Origin: Yinghuangia elevatio
GTDB lineage: Bacteria > Actinomycetota > Actinomycetes > Streptomycetales > Streptomycetaceae
Assembly: GCF_040649515.1 (NCBI RefSeq)
Contig: NZ_JBEZFP010000006.1
Coordinates: 62,001 to 126,000, forward strand
Length of the DNA: 64,000 bases
Direction: 5' to 3'
Every line of letters begins with the position of its first letter. Position 1 is the first letter of the stretch. A program made the position numbers and the translations under genes. Below are positions 54,799 through 64,000 of the stretch, piece by piece. The notes under the pieces are model-generated. The model made no database searches. It was not told where the DNA came from and saw nothing but the letters and a program-made list of their open reading frames with translations.

Positions 54799-55749
54799 TC
54801 ACTCGCGTCCCTTGTCGCGGTGCACCACGACCGCCTCGACACCGTCCTCCTGCATGCGCTTGGCAAGCCGCTCCGCCATCGCCACGCTGCGGTGCTTGCC
54901 GCCGGTGCAGCCGACCGCGAGGGTCAGGTAACGCTTGCCCTCGCGCCGGTAGCCCTCGGTGATGATGCGCAGCAACTCCGTGTAGCCGTCCAGGAACTCC
55001 TTGGCGCCGGGCTGGTCGAAGACGTACCGCGCCACCGGCTCGTCGGTGCCGGTGAACGGGCGCAGCTCGGGGATCCAGTGCGGATTGGGCAGGAAGCGGC
55101 AGTCGACGACGAGGTCCGCGTCGACCGGCAGGCCGTACTTGAAGCCGAACGACATGACGGTGGCCTTCAGCCGCGGTTCGCTGGAACCGGCGAACTGCGC
55201 GTCCATCTTGGCGCGCAGCTCGTGCACGTTGAGGTTGGTCGTGTCGATCACCAGGTCGGCTTCGCCGCGCAGCTCGCGCAGCAGCGCGCGCTCCGCCTCG
55301 ATGCCGTCGACGATGCGGCCGTCGCCCTGCAGCGGGTGGGGGCGGCGGACGTTCTCGAAACGGCGTACGAGTGCGTCGTCCGCGGCCTCCAGGAACACGA
55401 TGCGGCGCACGACGGCCGCGCTCTCCAACTGGGCCAGCGCCTCGCGCAGATCGTCGAAGAACGTGCGCCCGCGCACGTCCACGACGACCGCGATGCGGGC
55501 CACCGCGCCCTGGGTGCGGGCGCCGAGGTCGACCATCGCCGGAATCAGCGACGGGGGCAGGTTGTCGACGACGAACCAGCCCAGGTCCTCCAGGCCCTTC
55601 GCGGCGGTCGAGCGACCGGCGCCGGACATACCGGAGATGATCACCAGCTCGGGGATGCCGTGCACGGTCTCCGGCTCGCCGCCGGGGCCCGCCGCGGGCC
55701 CGGTGGCGTCCCCGGGCGTGGTCGCCTCTGCCTCGGCCGCCTCGCTCAC
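54799..55749 (-). CDS. rapZ: RNase adapter/nucleotide-binding protein RapZ
   Basis: The 316-residue P-loop protein has Walker A GMSGAGRST near residue 40, the FVVDNLPPSL switch and the conserved C-terminal GCTGGKHRSVAMAE. In E. coli RapZ governs GlcN-6-P synthesis through small-RNA decay; in actinomycetes the role is less defined. The GTG start follows GGAGGA and overlaps the stop of a tiny upstream frame by 3 bases. The first 28 residues are disordered. It heads the yvcK-whiA unit. Confidence 0.94.
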   Translation of the reverse strand: MSEAAEAEATTPGDATGPAAGPGGEPETVHGIPELVIISGMSGAGRSTAAKGLEDLGWFVVDNLPPSLIPAMVDLGARTQGAVARIAVVVDVRGRTFFDDLREALAQLESAAVVRRIVFLEAADDALVRRFENVRRPHPLQGDGRIVDGIEAERALLRELRGEADLVIDTTNLNVHELRAKMDAQFAGSSEPRLKATVMSFGFKYGLPVDADLVVDCRFLPNPHWIPELRPFTGTDEPVARYVFDQPGAKEFLDGYTELLRIITEGYRREGKRYLTLAVGCTGGKHRSVAMAERLAKRMQEDGVEAVVVHRDKGRE

Positions 55750-55784
55750 GGCGTCCTCCGGTAGGTGACACTGCGGTTACTCAC
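55746..55784 (-). CDS. Possible 12-codon leader frame upstream of rapZ
   Basis: GTG at 55784 preceded by AGGAGG (55789-55794, 4-base spacer) encodes MSNRSVTYRRTP and stops at a TGA that overlaps the rapZ GTG (GTGA). The ribosome site is stronger than the usual for this window. It may couple translation to rapZ or act as a regulatory leader; it could also be chance. Confidence 0.4.
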   Translation of the reverse strand: MSNRSVTYRRTP

Positions 55785-55952
55785 GGTTCCTCCTGCTTCC
55801 ACACCTGCTAGGGAGACCTGCCAGGCTCGGCGTTCCCCGCAGATGCCGAGTGTCCCTCATGTCCGCACGAGGCGGACCCACCCACACTCTTCGTTCACTG
55901 CTTCACGCCCGCAGATTCACTCACGCGCGTGGAGCGGCGCCCGCGGCGGCGC

Positions 55953-57980
55953 TCATTCGGGTGCTCCTCCACCAGAACGATCCGGCTCCACGATCTCATC
56001 CGGGGCGTCCGTGGTGATCTCTCCCGTCGCGGTGTTGACCGCGATCTTCGGTGCCGCCCCGGCCAGCGCGGCGAGGATGTTCTCCGCGGTCCGCCGCCCG
56101 ATGCCCGGCACCTCCATGACCTGCTCGACGGTGGCGCCCTTCAGCCTGCGCAGCGAGCCGAAGTGGCCGAGCACCGCCTTGCGCCGGGTCTCCCCCAGAC
56201 CGGGCACGGCGTCGAGCGCGCTCGCCGTCATGGCCTTCGACCGCTTCTTGCGGTGGAAGGCGATCGCGAAGCGGTGCGCCTCGTCGCGTACGCGCTGCAT
56301 CAGGTACAGCGCCTCGCTGCTGCGCGGCAGCACCACCGGGTCCTCCTCGCCCGGCAGCCACACCTCCTCCAGCTTCTTGGCGAGACCGCAGACCGCGACG
56401 TCGTCGACGCCGAGTTCGTCCAGCGCGCGCTTGGCGGCGGCGACCTGCGGCTGCCCGCCGTCCACGACCACCAGCTGCGGCGGGTACGCGAAGCGCTTGG
56501 GCTTGCCGGTCTCCGGGTCGATCGGCCCGCTCGGCGCCTCGGTTTCGTCGATGCCCGCGATTTCCGGCTCACCGGTGCGCACGCGCTCGGCGAGGTAGTG
56601 CCGGAAGCGCCGGGTCAGCACCTCGTGCATCGAGCGGACGTCGTCCTGGCCCTCGAACGACTTGACGGCGAAATGCCGGTACTCGCTCTTGCGCGGCAGG
56701 CCGTCCTCGAAGACGACCATCGACGCGACGACCTCGGTGCCTTGCAGGTGCGAGATGTCGAAGCACTCGATGCGCAGCGGCGCGGTGTCCAGGCCGAGCG
56801 CGTCGGCGATCTCCTGGAGCGCGAGCGAGCGGGTGGTCAGGTCCCCGGCGCGGCGGGTCTTGTGCAGCACGAGGGCCTGCTGCGCGTTGCGCAGCACGGT
56901 CTCCTGGAGCGCCTTCTTGTCGCCGCGCTGCGGTACGCGCAGCTCCACCCGGGAGCCGCGCAGCGTGCACAGCCACTCGGCGACGGCGTCCGGCTGCGGC
57001 GGCATAGCGGGCACCAGGACCTCGCGCGGGACGGCGTCGCCGCGCTGGTCGCCGTAGATCTGCTGGAGGAAGTGCTCGACGAGGTCGGCCGGGGTGACGT
57101 CCTCGACCTTGTCGACGACCCAGCCGCGCTGGCCGCGCACCCGGCCGCCGCGCACGTGGAAGATCTGGACGGCGGCCTCGAGTTCGTCGTCGGCGAGCGC
57201 GATGACGTCGGCGTCGGTGCCGTCGCCGAGCACGATGGCGTTCTTCTCCATCGCGCGCGTGAGGGCCCCTATGTCGTCGCGCAGCCGGGCGGCCTTCTCG
57301 TACTCCATGTCCACCGCGGCCTGCTTCATGGCGCGTTCCAGGCGGCGGATGTACGGGCCGGTCTGCCCGGCCATGAAGTCGCAGAACTCGTCCGCGAGTT
57401 CGCGGTGCTCCTCGGGGCTGACCCGGCCCACACACGGGGCCGCGCACTTGCCGATGTAGCCGAGCAGGCACGGGCGTCCGGCCTGCTTGGCGGCCTTGAA
57501 CACACCGTTGCTGCACGTGCGCACCGGGAAAACGCGGAGCAGGAGGTCGACGGTTTCGCGGATCGCCCAGGCGTGGCCGTACGGCCCGAAGTACCGCACG
57601 CCCTTCTTCTTCGGCCCGCGCATGACCTGCACGCGCGGGAACTCCTCGTTGAGCGTGACGGCGAGGCTCGGATAGCTCTTGTCGTCGCGGTACTTCACGT
57701 TGAAGCGCGGGTCGTACTCCTTGATCCAGGAGTACTCCAGCTGGAGCGCCTCGACCTCGGTGCCGACGACGGTCCACTCCACGGACGCGGCCGTGGTGAC
57801 CATCGTCTGGGTGCGCGGGTGCAGTCCCGCGAGATCCTGGAAGTACGACGACAGGCGCTGGCGGAGGTTCTTGGCCTTTCCGACGTACACGACCCGCCGG
57901 TGCGCGTCCCGGAACCGGTACACGCCGGGGCTGTTGGGGATCTCGCCCGGCCTGGGGCGGTACGTTGCCGGGTCGGCCAT
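55953..57980 (-). CDS. uvrC: Excinuclease ABC subunit C
   Basis: Makes both incisions in nucleotide excision repair with UvrAB. The 675-residue protein has an N-terminal GIY-YIG nuclease (GVYRFRDAHRRVVYVGKAKNLR), the UVR motif (MEYEKAARLRDDIGAL), the C-terminal RNase-H-like nuclease and helix-hairpin-helix pair (GLGETRRKAVL and GIGRRTAENIL). The ATG at 57980 follows GAGGGAG. It begins the unit that continues through rapZ; its stop is about 170 bases before the rapZ leader. Confidence 0.96.
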   Translation of the reverse strand: MADPATYRPRPGEIPNSPGVYRFRDAHRRVVYVGKAKNLRQRLSSYFQDLAGLHPRTQTMVTTAASVEWTVVGTEVEALQLEYSWIKEYDPRFNVKYRDDKSYPSLAVTLNEEFPRVQVMRGPKKKGVRYFGPYGHAWAIRETVDLLLRVFPVRTCSNGVFKAAKQAGRPCLLGYIGKCAAPCVGRVSPEEHRELADEFCDFMAGQTGPYIRRLERAMKQAAVDMEYEKAARLRDDIGALTRAMEKNAIVLGDGTDADVIALADDELEAAVQIFHVRGGRVRGQRGWVVDKVEDVTPADLVEHFLQQIYGDQRGDAVPREVLVPAMPPQPDAVAEWLCTLRGSRVELRVPQRGDKKALQETVLRNAQQALVLHKTRRAGDLTTRSLALQEIADALGLDTAPLRIECFDISHLQGTEVVASMVVFEDGLPRKSEYRHFAVKSFEGQDDVRSMHEVLTRRFRHYLAERVRTGEPEIAGIDETEAPSGPIDPETGKPKRFAYPPQLVVVDGGQPQVAAAKRALDELGVDDVAVCGLAKKLEEVWLPGEEDPVVLPRSSEALYLMQRVRDEAHRFAIAFHRKKRSKAMTASALDAVPGLGETRRKAVLGHFGSLRRLKGATVEQVMEVPGIGRRTAENILAALAGAAPKIAVNTATGEITTDAPDEIVEPDRSGGGAPE

Positions 57981-58036
57981 CTGCTCCCTCGGTCCTCTCG
58001 TCTGTGCGGTGTCACGGCGGCCCGCCGGGGGGTGCG

Positions 58037-58480
58037 TCAGCCGACGACGATGTCCCCGTCGACGACCTTGGTCGGCAGCTCCGGCAGGGCCTTGTTCGCC
58101 GGGCCGCGCACCACCGAGCCGTCGTCGACGTCGAACTGGCTGCCGTGGCACGGGCAGTTGATGACGCCCTGCTCGACCTTCTTGACCAGGCACCCCTGGT
58201 GCGGGCACCGCGCGTCGAACGCCTTGTAGACGCCCTTCGCCGGCTGCGTCACCACGACCCGCGAGTCCGCATAGACCTTACCCGCGCCCACCGCGACATC
58301 GGGGACCTTGCCGATGGTCACCGGGCCCTGCTCGCCCGCGCGCGGGCCGTCCGCCTGCGCCCCCGAGTTCTCCGTCGTGCAGGCGGCGAGCGGTACGCCC
58401 ACGGCTCCCACCGCACCGGCGACGGCCACGCCGCGCAGCACGGTCCGGCGGTCCGGGGAGGTCGGGGTCGGTGCGGTCAT
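58037..58480 (-). CDS. Tat-exported lipoprotein with Rieske [2Fe-2S] domain
   Basis: The 147-residue product has a twin-arginine signal (DRRTVLRG) with a lipobox LAAC at about residue 34, so it should be exported folded and lipid-anchored. The Rieske ligands are CPHQGC and CPCHG (C-x-H and C-x2-H; extra Cys could form a disulfide as in bc1-type Rieske proteins). It is probably an electron-transfer protein on the outer face of the membrane. The ATG at 58480 follows GGAGAG. It lies between uvrA and uvrC without obvious link to repair. Confidence 0.92.
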   Translation of the reverse strand: MTAPTPTSPDRRTVLRGVAVAGAVGAVGVPLAACTTENSGAQADGPRAGEQGPVTIGKVPDVAVGAGKVYADSRVVVTQPAKGVYKAFDARCPHQGCLVKKVEQGVINCPCHGSQFDVDDGSVVRGPANKALPELPTKVVDGDIVVG

Positions 58481-58572
58481 GTGTCTCTCCGTCTGGGGTC
58501 GGTGCCTGGCCGACCCCATGATCCCATCGGGCGGTCGTGGGCCGGACAGCGCACCGGCGGCCGCGGCGCGGT

Positions 58573-58602
58573 CCGGGGCCGACCGGATCGGGTCGGCCCC
58601 GG
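58573..58602. terminator. Hairpin after uvrA
   Basis: Perfect 12-bp arms CCGGGGCCGACC and GGTCGGCCCCGG around a 6-base loop, 72 bases after the uvrA stop. Confidence 0.75.
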
Positions 58603-58673
58603 CTCCGGTCGGTCCCGCGTCGTCTCGGTGCCGTGCCGTTCCGGTGCCGGCGCACAGCCGGTCCGGAGCCGGC

Positions 58674-61520
<2,847 letters not shown>

Positions 61521-61951
61521 TGGAGACTCGAAACCCTTCGACAGCTCTTTTACGGCTCACGGGGCGATCGGCATGTGAGCGCACTGGACGTCCTGCCGGA
61601 GGCGCGGGTGGGCTCCTCCGACTGGTTGCGGGCCCTTGACAGGGCTACCCCGGAATTTGTCCCCCGGCCATCGTAAGCGGCCCGGGGCCCGCGTTTGTTC
61701 CCTCTTTTGCGGCCGCCAGGCTATCGCACACGTATTCGATTATGGCCCGACCGGGGGACGTTTCACTCGATCGTGCGAGCTTTTCGCGCCCCGGCGGGCG
61801 GCGGGGCGGGTGGCGCGAACCGCTCGCCCGGCGGCCTCGTCAGCCGATACGGTCGGGGCGTGCCGACAGCGCCCGGGGGCCGCGCACCGTCGGCGCAGGG
61901 TCGGCCCAGGGCCGGTACTCCGGCTCCGCCGCAGGTTCTCGGGAGGGACGC
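61521..61951. other. Divergent intergenic region uvrA/isomerase
   Basis: A 431-base gap. It must hold the uvrA promoter (minus strand) and that of the next gene (plus). No palindromic SOS box of the GAACNNNNGTTC kind is seen. A GGGAGGG ribosome site for the downstream gene lies at 61941-61947. Confidence 0.4.
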
Positions 61952-62686
61952 TTGACCACGGACGGGTTCGACCCCGCCGCCCTGGTGGACGAGATCGCGG
62001 CCGCGACCGCGCAGGTTCTGGACACCGCGGAGCGGCTGGACGCGGCGCGCATGGCCGGACCGTCGCTGCTCGCGGGATGGTCGCGGGCGCACGTTCTGAG
62101 CCACCTCGCCCGCAACGCCGACGCGCTGGGCAACCTCGCGCACTGGGCGGGCACCGGGGTGCCGACGCCGATGTACGGGCCGGGCAACGCCCGCGACGCG
62201 GCCATCGAGGCGGGCGCGCACCGCCCGCCCGAGGAGGTCCTCGCGGACCTGCGGACCACCTCCACACGCCTGAACGACACGCTGGAGGCGATGTCGCCGG
62301 CCGCGTGGGGGGCGAAGGTCGCGGGGCCCGACGGGCGCGAGTTCGCCGCGGTGCAGCTGCCGTACAAGCGCCTCCGCGAGCTCTACATCCACCACGTGGA
62401 CCTGAACGCGGGGTGGACCCCGGCGCACTGGCCCGGCGACTTCGCGACCCGCGAACTGCTGGACGCCGCCGCCTCGTTCCGGGGGCGGCCGGACACCGTG
62501 CCGCTGCTGCTGCACGACGAGGACTCCGGTCGCCGGCTCACCATCGGGCCGGAGGACCACGCGCCCGTGGCGGTGGTCTCGGGACGGCGGCGGACGCTGC
62601 TGGCGTGGCTGATAGGGCGTACCGGCGGCGACGGCCTGGTCATGGACCCCCCGGGCGCGCTGCCGCCGCTGCCCGCCTGGCTGTGA
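61952..62686 (+). CDS. Mycothiol-dependent maleylpyruvate isomerase-like protein
   Basis: The 244-residue protein fits the actinobacterial maleylpyruvate isomerase/DinB-like family: an N-terminal helical bundle with WSRAHVLSHLARNADAL (metal-binding His) and ELYIHHVDLNAGW, then a sterol-carrier-like C-terminal domain. Such enzymes use mycothiol. The TTG at 61952 is chosen because GGGAGGG precedes it by 4 bases; an upstream ATG has no ribosome site. Substrate unknown. Confidence 0.88.
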   Translation: MTTDGFDPAALVDEIAAATAQVLDTAERLDAARMAGPSLLAGWSRAHVLSHLARNADALGNLAHWAGTGVPTPMYGPGNARDAAIEAGAHRPPEEVLADLRTTSTRLNDTLEAMSPAAWGAKVAGPDGREFAAVQLPYKRLRELYIHHVDLNAGWTPAHWPGDFATRELLDAAASFRGRPDTVPLLLHDEDSGRRLTIGPEDHAPVAVVSGRRRTLLAWLIGRTGGDGLVMDPPGALPPLPAWL

Positions 62687-62735
62687 CCGGCCGACCGGTC
62701 TGGAGCGGACCGCCGCCGAGCGGGAGGATGGAGCC

Positions 62736-63392
62736 ATGACGACGTATCACGGCTCGGTCAAGGTCGGCGGCACTCCGGCGGTCCGCGAACTGGCGCACCT
62801 GATCATCACGAAGATCGCGGTCGGCCCGTACGACAACGACTGCTACCTGCTGCGCTGCCGCGCGACCGGCGAGCAGCTGCTGATCGACGCGGCCAACGAC
62901 CCGGAGACCCTCCTGACGCTGTTCTCGGACGGCCTCGGCCAGGTGCTGACCACCCACCGGCACGCCGACCACTGGCAGGCGCTCGACGCCGTCGTGGCGG
63001 CCACCGGCGCGACCACGCTGGCCGGGCGCTTCGACGCCGAGGAGATCCCGGTGCCGACCGACCGCCTGCTCGCGGACGGCGACACCGTCACCGTCGGCCG
63101 CGTGGAGCTGGCGGCGATCCATCTGGTCGGGCACACACCGGGCAGCATCGCCCTGGTCTACGACGACCCGCAGGGGCATCCGCACCTGTTCACCGGCGAC
63201 TGCCTTTTCCCGGGCGGCGTGGGCAACACCTTCGGCGACGACGCGGCGTTCCGCACGCTCCTCGACGGCGTCGAGGAGAAGATCTTCGGTCGGCTGCCGG
63301 ACGAGACCTGGGTCTACCCGGGCCACGGCAACGACACAACCCTCGGCGCCGAACGCCCGAGCATGGCAGAGTGGCGCGCCCGCGGCTGGTGA
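62736..63392 (+). CDS. MBL-fold metallo-hydrolase
   Basis: The 218-residue product has the metallo-beta-lactamase-fold metal motif THRHADHW, then GHTPGSIALVY, FTGDCLF and a final YPGHG, as in glyoxalase-II-like and persulfide-dioxygenase-like hydrolases. It starts at ATG 62736, 50 bases after the isomerase-like gene, and is probably cotranscribed. Substrate unknown. Confidence 0.9.
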   Translation: MTTYHGSVKVGGTPAVRELAHLIITKIAVGPYDNDCYLLRCRATGEQLLIDAANDPETLLTLFSDGLGQVLTTHRHADHWQALDAVVAATGATTLAGRFDAEEIPVPTDRLLADGDTVTVGRVELAAIHLVGHTPGSIALVYDDPQGHPHLFTGDCLFPGGVGNTFGDDAAFRTLLDGVEEKIFGRLPDETWVYPGHGNDTTLGAERPSMAEWRARGW

Positions 63393-63401
63393 CCGCTCGC
63401 A

Positions 63402-63445
63402 CACGAAAGCGGCGGGGTTCCCAGGGGAACCCCGCCGCTTTCGTG
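63402..63445. terminator. Bidirectional hairpin between MBL and TerC genes
   Basis: A 20-21 bp perfect stem (arms CACGAAAGCGGCGGGGTTCC and complement) between convergent stops, with a small CAGG loop. Confidence 0.9.
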
Positions 63446-63462
63446 CCATACCGCCGGCGTCG

Positions 63463-64000
63463 CTACTTGTCGGCGGACTCCAGTTCGTCGGTGCCGTCGG
63501 CCGCGGCGGACCTGCCGTCGGCGCCGTTGCCGCCGTTCTCGCCGGTTGCGGCAGCCGCCTCGGCGGCCTCGATCTCGGCGTCCTTCTTGGACTTGCGGAG
63601 GCTGAGCACCGTGGTCACGGCGAGCGTCAGGACGATGAAGCCCAGCGACAGCGGGATGCCGATCTCCGGGACGTGCACGCCCTGGCCGTGCAGCGCCTCG
63701 AACACCAGCTTCACGCCGATGAAGCCGAGGATCACGGACAGGCCGTACGACAGGTAGACCAGCTTCTTGAGCAGGCCGCCGATGAGGAAGTACAGCTGCC
63801 GCAGACCCATCAGCGCGAACGCGTTGGCGGTGAAGACGATGTACGGCTCCTGCGTGAGGCCGAAGATGGCCGGGATCGAGTCCAGCGCGAAGAGCACGTC
63901 GGTCGTACCGACCGCGATCATGACGATCAGCATCGGCGTCACGAAGCGCTTGCCGTGCTCCTTCACCAGGAGCTTGGTGCCGCGGTAGTCCTTCGTCGTC
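63463..64000 (-). CDS. TerC-family integral membrane protein, 5'-truncated by window edge
   Basis: At least 178 residues are visible and the frame is open to the window end. It has four or more hydrophobic helices with the TerC motifs GTTDVLFALDSIPAIFG and RQLYFLIGGLL, typical of TerC/Alx-type metal-ion membrane proteins. The C-terminus is a disordered acidic tail of about 45 residues. An upstream GTG at 63966 is an internal codon, so the true start lies off the window. Confidence 0.9.
   Translation of the reverse strand, partial: TTKDYRGTKLLVKEHGKRFVTPMLIVMIAVGTTDVLFALDSIPAIFGLTQEPYIVFTANAFALMGLRQLYFLIGGLLKKLVYLSYGLSVILGFIGVKLVFEALHGQGVHVPEIGIPLSLGFIVLTLAVTTVLSLRKSKKDAEIEAAEAAAATGENGGNGADGRSAAADGTDELESADK

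Noticed and set aside
61521..61740. LexA (SOS) box upstream of uvrA.
   Set aside because: No palindromic GAACNNNNGTTC-like site is found in the region.

Overview
The window is a stretch of a high-GC actinomycete chromosome, almost certainly from the family Streptomycetaceae. The evidence is third-position GC bias, frequent GTG starts and GTGA/ATGA start-stop overlaps, and a set of actinobacterial core genes: opcA, whiA with yvcK and rapZ, an RbpA-family protein, a mycothiol-type enzyme, sufR-led suf genes, and a haem A pathway (ctaA, ctaB). I see no rRNA, tRNA, CRISPR array, insertion sequence or phage genes. No species can be named from the sequence alone.

Layout. 1-3.7 kb: the end of a large unknown protein, a DUF2889 protein and a Uma2-family nuclease. 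3.8-12.5 kb (minus): the oxidative and non-oxidative pentose phosphate block tkt, tal, pgi, zwf, opcA, pgl, the last four joined by 4-base overlaps. 12.7-20.1 kb: ctaB, a small unknown protein, an XRE-cupin regulator, ctaA, a two-gene ABC exporter and a divergent MFS exporter/TetR pair. 20.2-26.8 kb: the complete SUF iron-sulfur operon sufR-B-D-Rieske ferredoxin-C-S-U-T, ending in a strong hairpin. 27.0-42.2 kb: an accessory region with an ECF41-like sigma factor and partner oxidoreductase, a methyltransferase, an AAC(3)-type acetyltransferase behind a tiny leader frame, a lone VirD4/TraG-like ATPase, an ABC exporter/TetR pair, a pyridoxal-phosphate-enzyme remnant, a small regulator-like gene with octameric sites, a TPR protein, an AraC-GyrI regulator, a SUFU-domain protein, a fatty-acid desaturase, a VOC protein and a DUF11 surface protein. 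42.4-47.6 kb: rbpA-like gene, secG, the triose block gap, pgk, tpiA, and a membrane protein. 47.8-52.7 kb: a secreted M14 carboxypeptidase and an Eis-like acetyltransferase. 52.8-64 kb: uvrC, rapZ, yvcK, whiA, a Tat-lipoprotein Rieske protein, uvrA, a mycothiol-dependent-isomerase-like protein, an MBL hydrolase and the end of a TerC-family membrane protein.

How the genes work together. The 3.8-12.5 kb and 43.4-46.8 kb blocks hold central carbon enzymes (NADPH supply, pentose interconversion, triose to 3-phosphoglycerate). The suf operon makes the Fe-S clusters used by the Rieske proteins and other enzymes, and it appears to be autoregulated through a CAAC-N6-GTTG site on top of the sufR start codon. 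CtaB and CtaA make haem O and haem A for cytochrome oxidase. uvrA and uvrC serve excision repair, and whiA controls sporulation septation.

The least ordinary signals are regulatory: paired GAGAC-N6-GTCTC operators between two unrelated exporter/TetR pairs; an 8-bp-periodic GTAATC array overlapping the start of a leaderless gene with a ribbon-helix-helix-like segment; 12-codon leader frames with good ribosome sites directly overlapping an AAC(3)-type gene and rapZ; and several short tandem-repeat blocks at gene ends. The isolated TraG-like ATPase, whose 3' end overlaps the acetyltransferase gene, is the best candidate for an incompletely described system.
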